NCBI GenBank assembly: GCA_051418055.1
Contig: JBPRGH010000002.1
Span: 61,766 to 125,765 of the forward strand
DNA: 64,000 nt
Reading direction: 5' to 3'
Origin: JBPRGH01 sp051418055
GTDB taxonomy: Bacteria; Bacteroidota; Bacteroidia; Cytophagales; Cyclobacteriaceae
The position numbers and the translations under genes are program-made. The notes under the pieces were generated by a model. The model saw only the letters and a list, made by a program, of their open reading frames with translations. It made no database searches and was not told the origin of the DNA. Below, piece by piece: positions 1 to 9,088 of the stretch. The number at the start of each line of letters is the position of its first letter. The first letter of the stretch is position 1.

Positions 1-303
1 TAACTGATCAAGTTCCATTTGCAGGACTTCCACCTGCCTTTGAAGGCGCTCATGTTCTTCACGGGAAGGTATATTAAGCTTATTTAAATATTTCTTTACC
101 TCTTCCCGCATTGCATAATTGAAATTTTCTCTTGCAGAATCAGCTTCAGCAGTTAATTTATCCAGATATAATTTTACTTCTGATTCCGGAAGATTAGCCT
201 TAGAACCTAATTCCTTTACAAGATTATCAGCTTTTTTTGCTCCAAGAAGCATCAAACCAAGTGAGGTATATGCTGCTCTTTTAAAAATATTGTCGTCACT
301 CAT
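1..303 (-). CDS. Phasin-like granule-associated protein, 3' end cut by window edge
   Basis: An open frame of 101 codons runs from an ATG at 303 to the first base of the window without a stop, so the C-terminus is missing. The visible part is charged and helical: a short hydrophobic stretch near residues 11-21 (ending LGLMLLG), then Lys/Glu-rich helices, a NIPSREEHERL turn and the start of a coiled coil. This layout resembles the PhaF/phasin-type polyhydroxyalkanoate granule-associated family, which coats storage granules. The family call rests on pattern resemblance only. No other PHA gene is visible in the window, so a different coiled-coil role is possible. Confidence 0.6.
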   Translation of the reverse strand, partial: MSDDNIFKRAAYTSLGLMLLGAKKADNLVKELGSKANLPESEVKLYLDKLTAEADSARENFNYAMREEVKKYLNKLNIPSREEHERLQRQVEVLQMELDQL

Positions 304-477
304 TGGATTAATGGATTAGTAAAAAATTACAATTTCATAAGCATAAAATATTGCAATTTGTTCACCATGTTTAATGATATAATGTTTTCTTTGAACAAAT
401 ATTATTTGTTATTATCAATTTAATTAAAGAATTTTACTTAAGTTAGTTTAATTCGATTAAAATTTTAATTAGCATTT

Positions 478-1494
478 ATGAAAAACATTATGAAAAAACT
501 TACAGGTCGTCTATTGGCTTTTATGGCGCTTGCCGGACTTTTCGTCTTTTCCGGTTGTGGAGATGATGACGAATTTGTTCCTACCCAAACTATATGGGAA
601 ATCGTGCAGGAAAGAGAAAATTTATCAACATTGGAAACTCTTCTTGCTGCAAATGGATTGGATGATGATCTGGCTGCGAGTGGCGAGATGACGCTTTTTG
701 CACCAAGTGATGCTGCTTTAAATACGTTATTAACAACGCTTGGTTTACAAACCGTTGGATTTGATCCTGTTGCTAATACTATTAAGCAAGCGGTTTTAAC
801 ATATCATGTTGCTAACCAGCAGGTATTGGCTGCAGAGCTTGCTGCTGGAAATACAATCAACACTTTACAGGGAGAGTCAATTACAGTAGGAGCTGGTCCT
901 GTTCTTGAAACAGGTGCTACTGCAGATGCAGGTTTTGACGAAACAAATATACTTGCTACCAATGGTGTTGTGCATATTGTAGATGTAGTATTGGTACCAC
1001 CTAGTCTTGGAGCGCTTATTGTGCAGACGTTGGGCACAGTAGCTCAGCCGCTTTTACTTTTAGAGGATTTCTCTATACTAGCAGCAGGGATTCGGAAAGC
1101 AGATGAATTTGCCACAGCTAATGGTCAGCCAACATTAGTAAGTGCACTTATTAGTGATGATCCTTTAAAGACTGTTTTTGCTCCTACAAATGCAACATTT
1201 GAAGCAGGTAGTATAACGGTTGAAACTTTTACAGGTCAACAGTGGTACGGAATCATTGCCAACCATGTTGGTTTAGGTGATTTTGCTCCTAGTGCTCTTA
1301 CAACAGGTACTACTATTAATACTGCAGCTGGCGGAACATTAACTATAACAAATGCCGGTTCGGGGGGTAATTTTACAAGTATTTTTATAGATTCCGATGG
1401 TGATGCTGCTTTTGAAGCAGAAGTTGCACAACCTGATTTGGTTACTGCATCTAACGGAAGAATTCATGTAATAGCAGGAGTATTAACTCCTTGA
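478..1494 (+). CDS. Lipoprotein with two fasciclin (FAS1) domains
   Basis: The protein has 338 residues. It has a lipoprotein signal with a lipobox ending FSGC (Cys27), then an acidic GDDDE linker. Two FAS1 domains follow, about residues 38-173 and 190-338. Each shows the family's FAP motif (TLFAPSDAAL in the first, TVFAPTNATF in the second) and ends in a V-H-I-V type strand (GVVHIVDVVL; GRIHVIAGVL). FAS1 domains mediate adhesion and protein or carbohydrate binding at cell surfaces; here the protein is probably tethered to the outer membrane. It stands alone, with a perfect terminator right after it. Binding partner unknown. Confidence 0.9.
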   Translation: MKNIMKKLTGRLLAFMALAGLFVFSGCGDDDEFVPTQTIWEIVQERENLSTLETLLAANGLDDDLAASGEMTLFAPSDAALNTLLTTLGLQTVGFDPVANTIKQAVLTYHVANQQVLAAELAAGNTINTLQGESITVGAGPVLETGATADAGFDETNILATNGVVHIVDVVLVPPSLGALIVQTLGTVAQPLLLLEDFSILAAGIRKADEFATANGQPTLVSALISDDPLKTVFAPTNATFEAGSITVETFTGQQWYGIIANHVGLGDFAPSALTTGTTINTAAGGTLTITNAGSGGNFTSIFIDSDGDAAFEAEVAQPDLVTASNGRIHVIAGVLTP

Positions 1495-1522
1495 TCTAAC
1501 CATTAAACTTATTTTAAAAGAT

Positions 1523-1550
1523 AGGCTGGCAATTATTGCCAGCCTTTTTT
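1523..1550 (+). terminator. Rho-independent terminator after the FAS1 gene
   Basis: A perfect 10-bp stem (AGGCTGGCAA with its complement) around a 3-base loop is followed by a run of T. It lies about 30 bases after the FAS1 stop codon. Confidence 0.9.
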
Positions 1551-1702
1551 ATTACCAGGTGGGATGATTGAATTCCGAAATGGGCCAGGGTACAGGGATA
1601 GTTCTCTTTTGGCCAAACAGGTTCTAATAAGTGTGCTTTTGTTAACCAGTGGAAGAGAGACTGGCAATTTGTTTTACTCTTAAAGGTTTTTTGGGTTTAA
1701 AT

Positions 1703-1735
1703 AAAAAAAGCTGCCTTATTTCTAAAGCAGCTTTT
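1703..1735 (-). terminator. Rho-independent terminator after the TonB-dependent receptor
   Basis: Read on the minus strand, AAAAGCTGC pairs with GCAGCTTTT across a 12-base loop and runs into a U-rich tail. It lies just downstream of the receptor stop codon at 1758. Confidence 0.75.
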
Positions 1736-1757
1736 CATAATGAATAGAAGCAAGATT

Positions 1758-4694
1758 TTAATTCATCAGCTCGTTAAAAGTCAGTGAAATGTAATAAATA
1801 GCTCCTATATCCGGTCCTCCAAGGCTTTGAATGTAATAGTTGTTAAAAAGATTTGATCCACCTAATTTAAGGATCGAACTTAAACCTTCGATCTTGTAAC
1901 TTACCTGTGCATCTAAAGTGCTGTAGCTTGGTACTGGGCCAACAGCAAAAGAGGATTCCCATAAAAATGCATCCTGCCAACGGTAGGTAAGGTTAAAACC
2001 AAATTTATCCGTTAGCTTTCTGTTGCTGAATGAAATATTAAATTTATGCTCCGGTGTATTGAAAGCGGTCAATCCATTTTCTATTTCATCATTAATCACA
2101 TTCCAGTTATAATTTCCACTTAAAGTGTAATTTTTAGGAAAACTGTAGGTAAGGCCAAGGGCAGCACCTTGTGATGTAACTTCATCATCTTCATTTGTAT
2201 ATATCTGAATAGTATTACCTGTAAAACCACCATCTTCTATTGTTAATGTGGTTCCGTTTAAAATTTGTGAAGCATTAGCAACTGACTGTGCTCTTTCAGC
2301 ATCATTTGCAGGGTCAAAAATAATTTCACCGGGAGCTCTCCTGGCTTGTATTTGGGTTATAAAATTATTGTAAATATTATAATAGAATACAGCATCTATC
2401 ATCAGCTTATTTTCAATTAGGCTTTTATAACCGAATTCTATTGACTGAACCTCTTCAGGAACAACCGGATCAAAATTTGTCAACCTTTCCAAATTATTTA
2501 AAGAACCTAAGATTGCCTGAGGAGTACTTTGTCCATCAGACAATGAATTAAAGACTGCCCCGGTAAAATCTCGAACAGACTCACCCGTATAGTAATATGC
2601 ATTAGGGTCATTTAACTGATATCTCTCAACAATTTCAGGAAGGCCACCCAGTAATCTGGCAGAGAGGATATCCAAATTTATATACTGCCCCTGAGTTGTA
2701 GGTATCCTAAAACCAGTCTGATAACTGGCACGGATATTATGATTATCTGCTACTTTAAAAACTCCTGATATTCTCGGGTTAAACTGGCCTTCAAAATTTT
2801 CATTTTTATCATACCTTAAAGAAGTAGTTAATTTCAATCGATCATTTAACAACCATTTGGCAGCTTGTGCATAGGCACCAAATTCTTTTATAGTTATACC
2901 ACCTTCATCATCGAATATCGTTCCATTAGAATTAAGGTCAAACATCCTAAAGCTTGCACCTGCAATAAGCTCCATAAAATCAACCTGGTTCTTAAAATCA
3001 TACTGCCCTTCAGCGTGATATAAATTAGATCTGTCATTAAAACGGGGGCCGAATGGGACTACTCCTGATAATGCTTTTTCTTTAGTATTTTCAAACTCGT
3101 CTGTCCCCGGGGTTAAGGTAAAAGCATTTTCGGTTTGATCACGTGCATAATTGTGGGCATCCAACTGTACCTGTAAGCGCTGGTTTTCGGGTAGATCAGA
3201 TACATCACCAGGAGCATATCCTTGCTGGTTCAGGAACTCAAGATAATTTACACCATAGGTTGCGAGCCATGTTGACACATTCCCACCACTACTGATGTCA
3301 TTCATTCTTTTTGCTAGAAATTCAGTTATATATGAATCTCCCGAATTCTCCATTGTTGCATATCCTCTTACAAAAAAATTATCACCTTCTAACTGCAACC
3401 TGTGCTGTCCGATTGAGAAATTTGAAAGAGAATAGCGTTGTGCACCTGTATAAATACTTGTTCCCCAGCCGTAATTAGCCATATATGATAATTCCATATC
3501 ATCAGTGACGCGATAATGTACAGCAGCATTGAATTTTGTATTTTCAGCACCATAATCAATTAATGTAGATTCTTCATAAGGCGTTACTGAAACCACATGA
3601 CTTGGTAAATCACCTGCATAAGACTCAGCACTTACACCAGGAGCAAACACCCTGCTTCTTGCTAATGCCCTCCAGTTTGAGCTAAGCTGAAAAATTGATA
3701 AATTAATAGCAGCCTCATCACCCATTTCATGGAGAAGGTCACTACCAGGATTCCTTCCTCCGATTTCTGAAAAGGGATTTAGTTCTGAATTCCGATCAAA
3801 ATCACTTCTTCCATGCCAGTCATCCGCTCTTGAATGGGTGAAATTAACTTTATAGGCAAATTTATCATTTATGTCGTCTGCGTAACGGAAAGAGAAGGTA
3901 TACATAGGAGCTGCACCCTGTGCTGCATTTTCACCTACATGATTTACACCTAACTGTGCCATTGCACTTATTCCCTGATATTCAAAAGGACTCTTGCTAT
4001 TGATAAGCAGGATACCATTGAATGCATTTGGTCCGTATAATGCCGAAGATGCACCTGGTATCAGCTCCACGCTCTCTACATCAAGCTCTGAAGGGCCATT
4101 CAGGTTACCAATAGGGAAATTAAGTGCAGGGGCCTGGGTATCCATTCCATCAATTAGCTGTACAAAACGTGTATTACCGGTTGATGCGAATCCACGGGTG
4201 TTGATGATCTGAAAGTTTATACTACTGGTAGCAATATCCACTCCTTTTAAATTGGCTATAGCTTTATAATAGCTGTCCGATGATGTATTCTGAACTTCCA
4301 GGACACCCATTTTTTCAATTGAAACAGGGGATTCAAGGATAGTCTCCTCCACTCTTGAAGCAGAGACAACTATTTCCTGACCAAGCAGTGTCCGCTCTTC
4401 AAGGTTTACAGTTAAATTATCTACATTATTTTGAGTGATCTCTATTTCTTTGGTTTCAAAACCAATAAAGGAAAATACAAGTGTAATGGGTGGTTGTTCA
4501 TTTACTGTTAACTGAAAATCTCCATTTCCATCGGATATTGTTCCGACTACTTTACCTTTTACAATAATATTCACTCCTGCCAAAGGCTCATTCATTGCAG
4601 CATCAAAAACTTTTCCTGAGACGTTTATCTGTGCCCATGCATGATTTGCCATAAATAGGAGTAAAACTCCTAAAATAAAAGCGTACTTCTTCAT
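1758..4694 (-). CDS. TonB-dependent outer-membrane receptor with CarboxypepD_reg-like domain
   Basis: The protein has 978 residues. A signal peptide is cut after HAWA (about residue 21). Residues 23-110 form a carboxypeptidase-regulatory-like beta sandwich (INVSGKVFDAAMNEPLAGVN), typical of Bacteroidota receptors. The plug is at about 115-235 and includes VQLIDGMD and the VELIPGASSALYGPNAFNGI stretch. The remainder is a 22-strand-type barrel rich in aromatic girdle residues. Such receptors import siderophores, vitamins, peptides or glycans using the TonB motor. No SusD-like partner, TonB or transporter gene is adjacent, so the substrate cannot be named. The gene has its own terminator and is separated from gldC by about 80 bases. 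Confidence 0.93.
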   Translation of the reverse strand: MKKYAFILGVLLLFMANHAWAQINVSGKVFDAAMNEPLAGVNIIVKGKVVGTISDGNGDFQLTVNEQPPITLVFSFIGFETKEIEITQNNVDNLTVNLEERTLLGQEIVVSASRVEETILESPVSIEKMGVLEVQNTSSDSYYKAIANLKGVDIATSSINFQIINTRGFASTGNTRFVQLIDGMDTQAPALNFPIGNLNGPSELDVESVELIPGASSALYGPNAFNGILLINSKSPFEYQGISAMAQLGVNHVGENAAQGAAPMYTFSFRYADDINDKFAYKVNFTHSRADDWHGRSDFDRNSELNPFSEIGGRNPGSDLLHEMGDEAAINLSIFQLSSNWRALARSRVFAPGVSAESYAGDLPSHVVSVTPYEESTLIDYGAENTKFNAAVHYRVTDDMELSYMANYGWGTSIYTGAQRYSLSNFSIGQHRLQLEGDNFFVRGYATMENSGDSYITEFLAKRMNDISSGGNVSTWLATYGVNYLEFLNQQGYAPGDVSDLPENQRLQVQLDAHNYARDQTENAFTLTPGTDEFENTKEKALSGVVPFGPRFNDRSNLYHAEGQYDFKNQVDFMELIAGASFRMFDLNSNGTIFDDEGGITIKEFGAYAQAAKWLLNDRLKLTTSLRYDKNENFEGQFNPRISGVFKVADNHNIRASYQTGFRIPTTQGQYINLDILSARLLGGLPEIVERYQLNDPNAYYYTGESVRDFTGAVFNSLSDGQSTPQAILGSLNNLERLTNFDPVVPEEVQSIEFGYKSLIENKLMIDAVFYYNIYNNFITQIQARRAPGEIIFDPANDAERAQSVANASQILNGTTLTIEDGGFTGNTIQIYTNEDDEVTSQGAALGLTYSFPKNYTLSGNYNWNVINDEIENGLTAFNTPEHKFNISFSNRKLTDKFGFNLTYRWQDAFLWESSFAVGPVPSYSTLDAQVSYKIEGLSSILKLGGSNLFNNYYIQSLGGPDIGAIYYISLTFNELMN

Positions 4695-4771
4695 TTTATT
4701 AATTGGTTGGTGTTAAAAAACTTTTCAATATACAAAAGACTAAGAAAAAAATGTGTTTACCCGAAGATATT

Positions 4772-5113
4772 TTATTTCTGGCCCTTTATTTCGTCCTCGA
4801 CATGTTTTACCAGTTTGTCGCAAAGAGCATTTGTCTCATTAGACATATATTCATCGCCGGTTGAAGTTAAAATTGACTGCGCGAGGCCTCCCAGGCAATC
4901 AATAAAAAATCGCTTCATCTCATCAACAGGCATTTCCTTGGTCCATAAGTCAATGCGCATTGTATTCATTTGATTATTATCCCAGAGGGACAGGCTTATG
5001 GCTTTTGTTTCAGTAGGTTTCTCCTCAGGACTGTCTGTTGCCTCCCAAATTATTTTCTCAGGCACATTCTGTTCGTCCAGCTCTATAGTAAAATTAATAT
5101 GTGATTTTCTCAT
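4772..5113 (-). CDS. gldC: Gliding motility protein GldC
   Basis: The protein has 113 residues, close to the family length. The opening INFTIELDEQNVPEKIIWEA and the central MRIDLWTKEMPVDEMKRFF match my knowledge of GldC, a small cytoplasmic protein linked to gliding and the type IX secretion apparatus. It has no signal peptide or membrane segment. It overlaps the acetoacetyl-CoA synthetase gene by four bases (ATGA), so the two are probably translated together at the end of the ftsX-truB-ribF run. Elsewhere gldC often sits near gldB; no gldB is seen here. Confidence 0.88.
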   Translation of the reverse strand: MRKSHINFTIELDEQNVPEKIIWEATDSPEEKPTETKAISLSLWDNNQMNTMRIDLWTKEMPVDEMKRFFIDCLGGLAQSILTSTGDEYMSNETNALCDKLVKHVEDEIKGQK

Positions 5114-7092
5114 TGTTCAGTAAGTTGTTTTGCAAAATCTTTATAAAACTCCAGTGATGCAGGATTTCGTAATGCATCAGCATTTAATGATTTATCGGAA
5201 GCCCTGCCCATTAATATTTTTTTCACAGGCGCCTCTACTTTTTTTCCACTAATGGTATAAGGTATATCAGGGACTGAAATTATCTCATCCGGAACATGTC
5301 GGGGCGAATACTCTTCCCTTAATGCTTTATTTATTTTCCTTTTCAGGTCTTCTGTTATGACAACACCTTCGGCAGGCACTATAAACAGGGGCATGTAAAA
5401 TTCTCCCTTTTCTTTTTCCACACAAACGATCAGGCTGTCCCGGATCTCTGTAATTTTATCAACTGCTCTGTAGATCTCACTTGTACCTATTCTAACCCCG
5501 CCTCTGTTTAATGTAGCATCAGAGCGGCCATAAATTACCACGCCCATTCGTGGGGTGATCCTCGTCCAGTCGCCATGCCGCCATACGCCTGGATACATTT
5601 CAAAATAACTTTCTTTGTACCTGGATTTATCCTCATCATTCCAGAAGTGGATGGGCATGGAAGGCATTGGTTTTGTTATTACCATTTCGCCTACCTCATC
5701 CATTACAGGTTCACCTTTCTCGTTAAATGCTTCCAGTTTACATCCTAAGGCCCGGCATTGAATTTCTCCCGAATATACGGACCATAACGCATTACCTCCT
5801 ACAAATGCGCTGCAGACGTCTGTCCCGCCACTTATGGAGGTAAGCCAGAGATCTTCCTTAACCTCTTTATATAGCCAGTCAAATCCTTCGGGTGGCAATG
5901 GTGAGCCTGTAGATCCAATTGATCTTAAACCGCTGAGATCAAAATCTTTTCCGGGATGTGTATCAGCTTTCATATTGGCTACTACATAGCCTGCACTGGT
6001 ACCAAAATGGTTAATACCGGCCTCTTCAACAAATTCCCATAAGGCGTTCATATCCGGATAAGCAGGGCTACCATCATAAAGAACTACGGTACCACCACAA
6101 AGAAGGCTTCCTACAATATAATTCCACATCATCCATCCCGTAGTTGTATACCAGAAGCAGCGTTCTCCTTCTTTTATATCGTTATGAAAAGTAAGATATT
6201 TCAGGTGCTCGAGAAGGATCCCGCCGTGACTATGGGTTATGGCTTTAGGATTTCCTGTAGTTCCGGAAGAGTACAGGATCCAGATTGGGTGAGAGAAAGG
6301 CACAGGCTCGAAATTCAGGTCAGCGCCTTCTCCTTTTTTTATTGCATCATCCCAGAGGATGATATCAGATAGAAGCCCGTCGTTAAATGCTTTGTGCATG
6401 TAAGGGATAATTACCGTCTCTTTTAGTGTTGGCAGATTATCCTGCAGGTCTTTGATCACATTATTCTTTGAAAATGATTTCCCTCCATACTGGTAGCCAT
6501 CTATTGTGATCAATATTTTTGGTTCAATTTGTGCGAACCTGTCTATAACCGAACTGGATCCAAAATCAGGGCTGCAGCTTGACCATACGGCCCCTAATGA
6601 ATTGGCTGCTAAAAAACCTATTACAGCTTCGGGACAATTAGCGATGTATGCTACCACCCGATCACCTTTTTGAACACCGGTAGTTTTTAAATACTCTCTG
6701 AATGATGCTACTTTAGATTTTAGCTCCGCCCACGAAATTTCCTTAAGTTCATCATTTTCTCTCTTAAACAGGAGGGCCGGATGCTGATCATTTGCTTTTC
6801 TGAATACATGTTCTGCAAAATTTAATTGGGCACCTTCAAACCAATTGTAATCAGGCATCTGATCGCCTGTAAGTATTTTGGTGTAGCTTTTATGAGAAAT
6901 AATATCAAAATATTGCCAGAGAGAGGCCCAAAAATCTTCTATATGTTCAACAGACCATTCCCATAGCTCCTGATAATTTTCGAAATCCCCTTTGTTTTGG
7001 CTTTTAAGCCAATGCATATAATTGGTGAGATTGGCATTCCTGATCGTTTGCTGATCCGGGCTCCATAGCTTCTTTACTGTTTCCATTGCCAT
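5110..7092 (-). CDS. Acetoacetate--CoA ligase (acetoacetyl-CoA synthetase)
   Basis: The protein has about 660 residues and belongs to the ANL superfamily. The AMP-binding P-loop is ILYSSGTTGNPKAITHSHGG. The later GRSDATLNRGGVRIGTSEIY and the C-terminal SGKKVEAPVKKIL lysine segment are the family's hinge and catalytic elements. The N-terminal LTNYMHWL region fits the ACAS_N-type domain of acetoacetate--CoA ligases, which activate acetoacetate with ATP and CoA. The frame opens at 7122 inside ribF, but I prefer the start at 7092 (MAMETVKKLW), because known homologues begin shortly before KLW. An acetyl- or propionyl-CoA synthetase is the alternative but fits less well. Confidence 0.88.
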   Translation of the reverse strand: MAMETVKKLWSPDQQTIRNANLTNYMHWLKSQNKGDFENYQELWEWSVEHIEDFWASLWQYFDIISHKSYTKILTGDQMPDYNWFEGAQLNFAEHVFRKANDQHPALLFKRENDELKEISWAELKSKVASFREYLKTTGVQKGDRVVAYIANCPEAVIGFLAANSLGAVWSSCSPDFGSSSVIDRFAQIEPKILITIDGYQYGGKSFSKNNVIKDLQDNLPTLKETVIIPYMHKAFNDGLLSDIILWDDAIKKGEGADLNFEPVPFSHPIWILYSSGTTGNPKAITHSHGGILLEHLKYLTFHNDIKEGERCFWYTTTGWMMWNYIVGSLLCGGTVVLYDGSPAYPDMNALWEFVEEAGINHFGTSAGYVVANMKADTHPGKDFDLSGLRSIGSTGSPLPPEGFDWLYKEVKEDLWLTSISGGTDVCSAFVGGNALWSVYSGEIQCRALGCKLEAFNEKGEPVMDEVGEMVITKPMPSMPIHFWNDEDKSRYKESYFEMYPGVWRHGDWTRITPRMGVVIYGRSDATLNRGGVRIGTSEIYRAVDKITEIRDSLIVCVEKEKGEFYMPLFIVPAEGVVITEDLKRKINKALREEYSPRHVPDEIISVPDIPYTISGKKVEAPVKKILMGRASDKSLNADALRNPASLEFYKDFAKQLTEQ

Positions 7093-7114
7093 AAAATTGC
7101 TTTTTGGCAACCGT

Positions 7115-8044
7115 TTAAGCATTCAAGATCTCCATCGCCACTTTCCGGTCATGTTCAAGTTGCTTTTTCAGCTGCTCCAGATTTTCAAATTTCATATCCG
7201 TTCTTATCTGACGGATAAATTCAACTGTAATGGTTGCATTATATATATCCTGATCAAAGTTAAAAATATTAACTTCAATATTTTGCTTACTGCTGTTTAA
7301 TGTTGGCCTGGTGCCGATGTAAAGCATACCTCCATAGGTATTATTTTGTATAACAACTTTTACAGCATAAATACCTTCGCCGGGTATCAGTTTAAAAGCT
7401 TGTTCAATTTTAAGGTTAGCGGTCGGGAATCCAAGTTGGCGCCCTATGCGGTCCCCACCTACTACTTTGCCGCTCATTTGATAGTTTCGTCCCAAAAATT
7501 CCGATGCTTCGGGAATATTGCCATTTAAAAGTGCTTTACGGATTTTTGTGCTGCTGACGGTAACATCATCTATATCCTGTGGAGGTATTTCTTCTACTTC
7601 AAAACCAAATCTGTCAGCATTTCCTTTTAGATACTCAAAGCTGCCTTCCCGGTTTTTACCGAAACGATGGTCATAACCTATTACAAGTTTTTTTGTGCCG
7701 ATCTTATTTACTATTACATCCTGAATAAATTGTTCGCCTGAAAATTCCGAAAATTCTTTTGTAAAAGGGATCTTTACGAGATGATCAATACCAAATTCTT
7801 TAAGGAGCTCAGCTTTTTCTTCAAATGTATTTAAAAGCTTTAGGTCGGTCTGGCCAGGATAAAGCACAAGCCTCGGATGGGGCCAATAGGTAAGAACAAC
7901 AGTTTCACCATTGTTCTTTTTTGCTATTTCTTTCAAACGCTGCAGGATCTTCTGGTGTCCCACATGTACACCATCAAATGTCCCACTGGTTACAACCGCA
8001 TAATAAATGGGCTGTATATTTTCAAAGCCTTCATGAATTTTCAT
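7115..8044 (-). CDS. ribF: Bifunctional riboflavin kinase / FAD synthetase RibF
   Basis: The protein has about 309 residues from the chosen ATG at 8044. The N-terminal FMN adenylyltransferase domain has the nucleotidyltransferase signature SGTFDGVHVGHQKIL. The C-terminal flavokinase domain has GDRIGRQLGFPTANL and continues through GEGIYAV. Together they convert riboflavin to FMN and then FAD in the cytoplasm. The frame is open nine codons further upstream, but that start would overlap truB by 41 bases; the ATG at 8044 overlaps by 14. The truB-ribF pairing is common in bacteria. Confidence 0.95.
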   Translation of the reverse strand: MKIHEGFENIQPIYYAVVTSGTFDGVHVGHQKILQRLKEIAKKNNGETVVLTYWPHPRLVLYPGQTDLKLLNTFEEKAELLKEFGIDHLVKIPFTKEFSEFSGEQFIQDVIVNKIGTKKLVIGYDHRFGKNREGSFEYLKGNADRFGFEVEEIPPQDIDDVTVSSTKIRKALLNGNIPEASEFLGRNYQMSGKVVGGDRIGRQLGFPTANLKIEQAFKLIPGEGIYAVKVVIQNNTYGGMLYIGTRPTLNSSKQNIEVNIFNFDQDIYNATITVEFIRQIRTDMKFENLEQLKKQLEHDRKVAMEILNA

Positions 8045-8711
8045 AGGCACGTTTAAATTCTTCAACTCCAACAGCTTCTTTTACGTCAAATTCCCCGATA
8101 CGTGTACGTCGTAATTCTTTTAAGTAAGCCTCTGTTTTTAAATACTTGCCGATATCTCTTACAAGGCTTCTGATATAGGTGCCTTTTGTACAAATAACTT
8201 TCATAGAAATATCGGGAAAATTGATACCCGTAACTTCCAAATGATGTATAGTTATCTTTCGCGATTTCAATTTTATATCTTCACCTGCTCGGGCAAATTT
8301 ATAAGCCCTTTCGCCCTGTACTTTTATTGCTGAATAAACAGGAGGGACCTGATCCTGTTCACCTTCAAAATGTTTTGCAGCAGATTGCACATCCCCTTCA
8401 GTAATATGTGCAATAGATCCGGCGTCTTCTATCGGAGTTTCCAAATCATAGGAGGGTGTGGTTTTTCCCAGTACAAGAGTAAAGATATATTCTTTTTCCT
8501 GCCCCTGAATACCCTCTATTTGTTTTGTCTTTTTACCGGTACAAAGGATAAGTAATCCTGTTGCTAAAGGATCAAGGGTACCCGCATGGCCTACTTTTTT
8601 TATTTTTATCGTATTACGGATTTTCTTTACTACATCAAAGGAAGTCCACCGAAGTGGCTTGTCTATTAATATAATCTTACCCGGATCCTGATATTCTGAC
8701 TTTAAATCCAT
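8031..8711 (-). CDS. truB: tRNA pseudouridine(55) synthase TruB
   Basis: The protein has 226 residues, the short TruB form common in Bacteroidota. The catalytic motif GHAGTLDPLATGLL places the nucleophilic aspartate at residue 47, and the LIDKPLRWTSFDVV motif lies before it. It isomerises U55 in the T-loop of tRNAs. The C-terminal PUA-like extension of longer homologues is absent. It is probably co-transcribed with ribF; the 150-base gap to the upstream gene is the largest in this run. Confidence 0.95.
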   Translation of the reverse strand: MDLKSEYQDPGKIILIDKPLRWTSFDVVKKIRNTIKIKKVGHAGTLDPLATGLLILCTGKKTKQIEGIQGQEKEYIFTLVLGKTTPSYDLETPIEDAGSIAHITEGDVQSAAKHFEGEQDQVPPVYSAIKVQGERAYKFARAGEDIKLKSRKITIHHLEVTGINFPDISMKVICTKGTYIRSLVRDIGKYLKTEAYLKELRRTRIGEFDVKEAVGVEEFKRAYENS

Positions 8712-8860
8712 TGTATAGTTAAAATGATCTCCTTTTGATCAGAAGGAGGCTGAAAATTTCTTTAAATGCTTCAGGTGCTGACAAGGGAAAAATAATAAAA
8801 ATATATGACTGTAGACTAGATGAAGAATCAACGATAAAAAATAATATCTTCTAAATAGCC

Positions 8861-9085
8861 TCAGGAAGGATCATCTTTATGATCCGGCTTTTGGAGAATA
8901 GCAAAAATTTCTACAATAAATCCGATCATTACTATTACTGGTCCGAGGGTGAGGCCAAGAAATCCGAAGCCAAATCGGGTATCATCCAACGTCATAATTA
9001 CAAAACCAATGATTAGTAAGGCAATACCTATCAACATGAAGGTATAGTTTTTTTTACCAAATGCTAATTTATGCTTTCCGCTCAT
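8861..9085 (-). CDS. DUF3098 family small membrane protein
   Basis: The protein has 74 residues with two hydrophobic segments (about 15-32 and 42-62) separated by a short LDDTRFGFGFLG loop. This matches my recollection of DUF3098, a two-helix inner-membrane protein encoded directly after ftsX in Bacteroidota. It begins three bases after the ftsX stop, so translational coupling is likely. Molecular function unknown; position suggests a tie to cell division or envelope growth. Confidence 0.85.
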   Translation of the reverse strand: MSGKHKLAFGKKNYTFMLIGIALLIIGFVIMTLDDTRFGFGFLGLTLGPVIVMIGFIVEIFAILQKPDHKDDPS

Positions 9086-9088
9086 ACC

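Noticed and set aside
8712..8860. FMN riboswitch or missed gene between truB and DUF3098
   Set aside because: No conserved RFN sequence blocks and no open frame of useful length.
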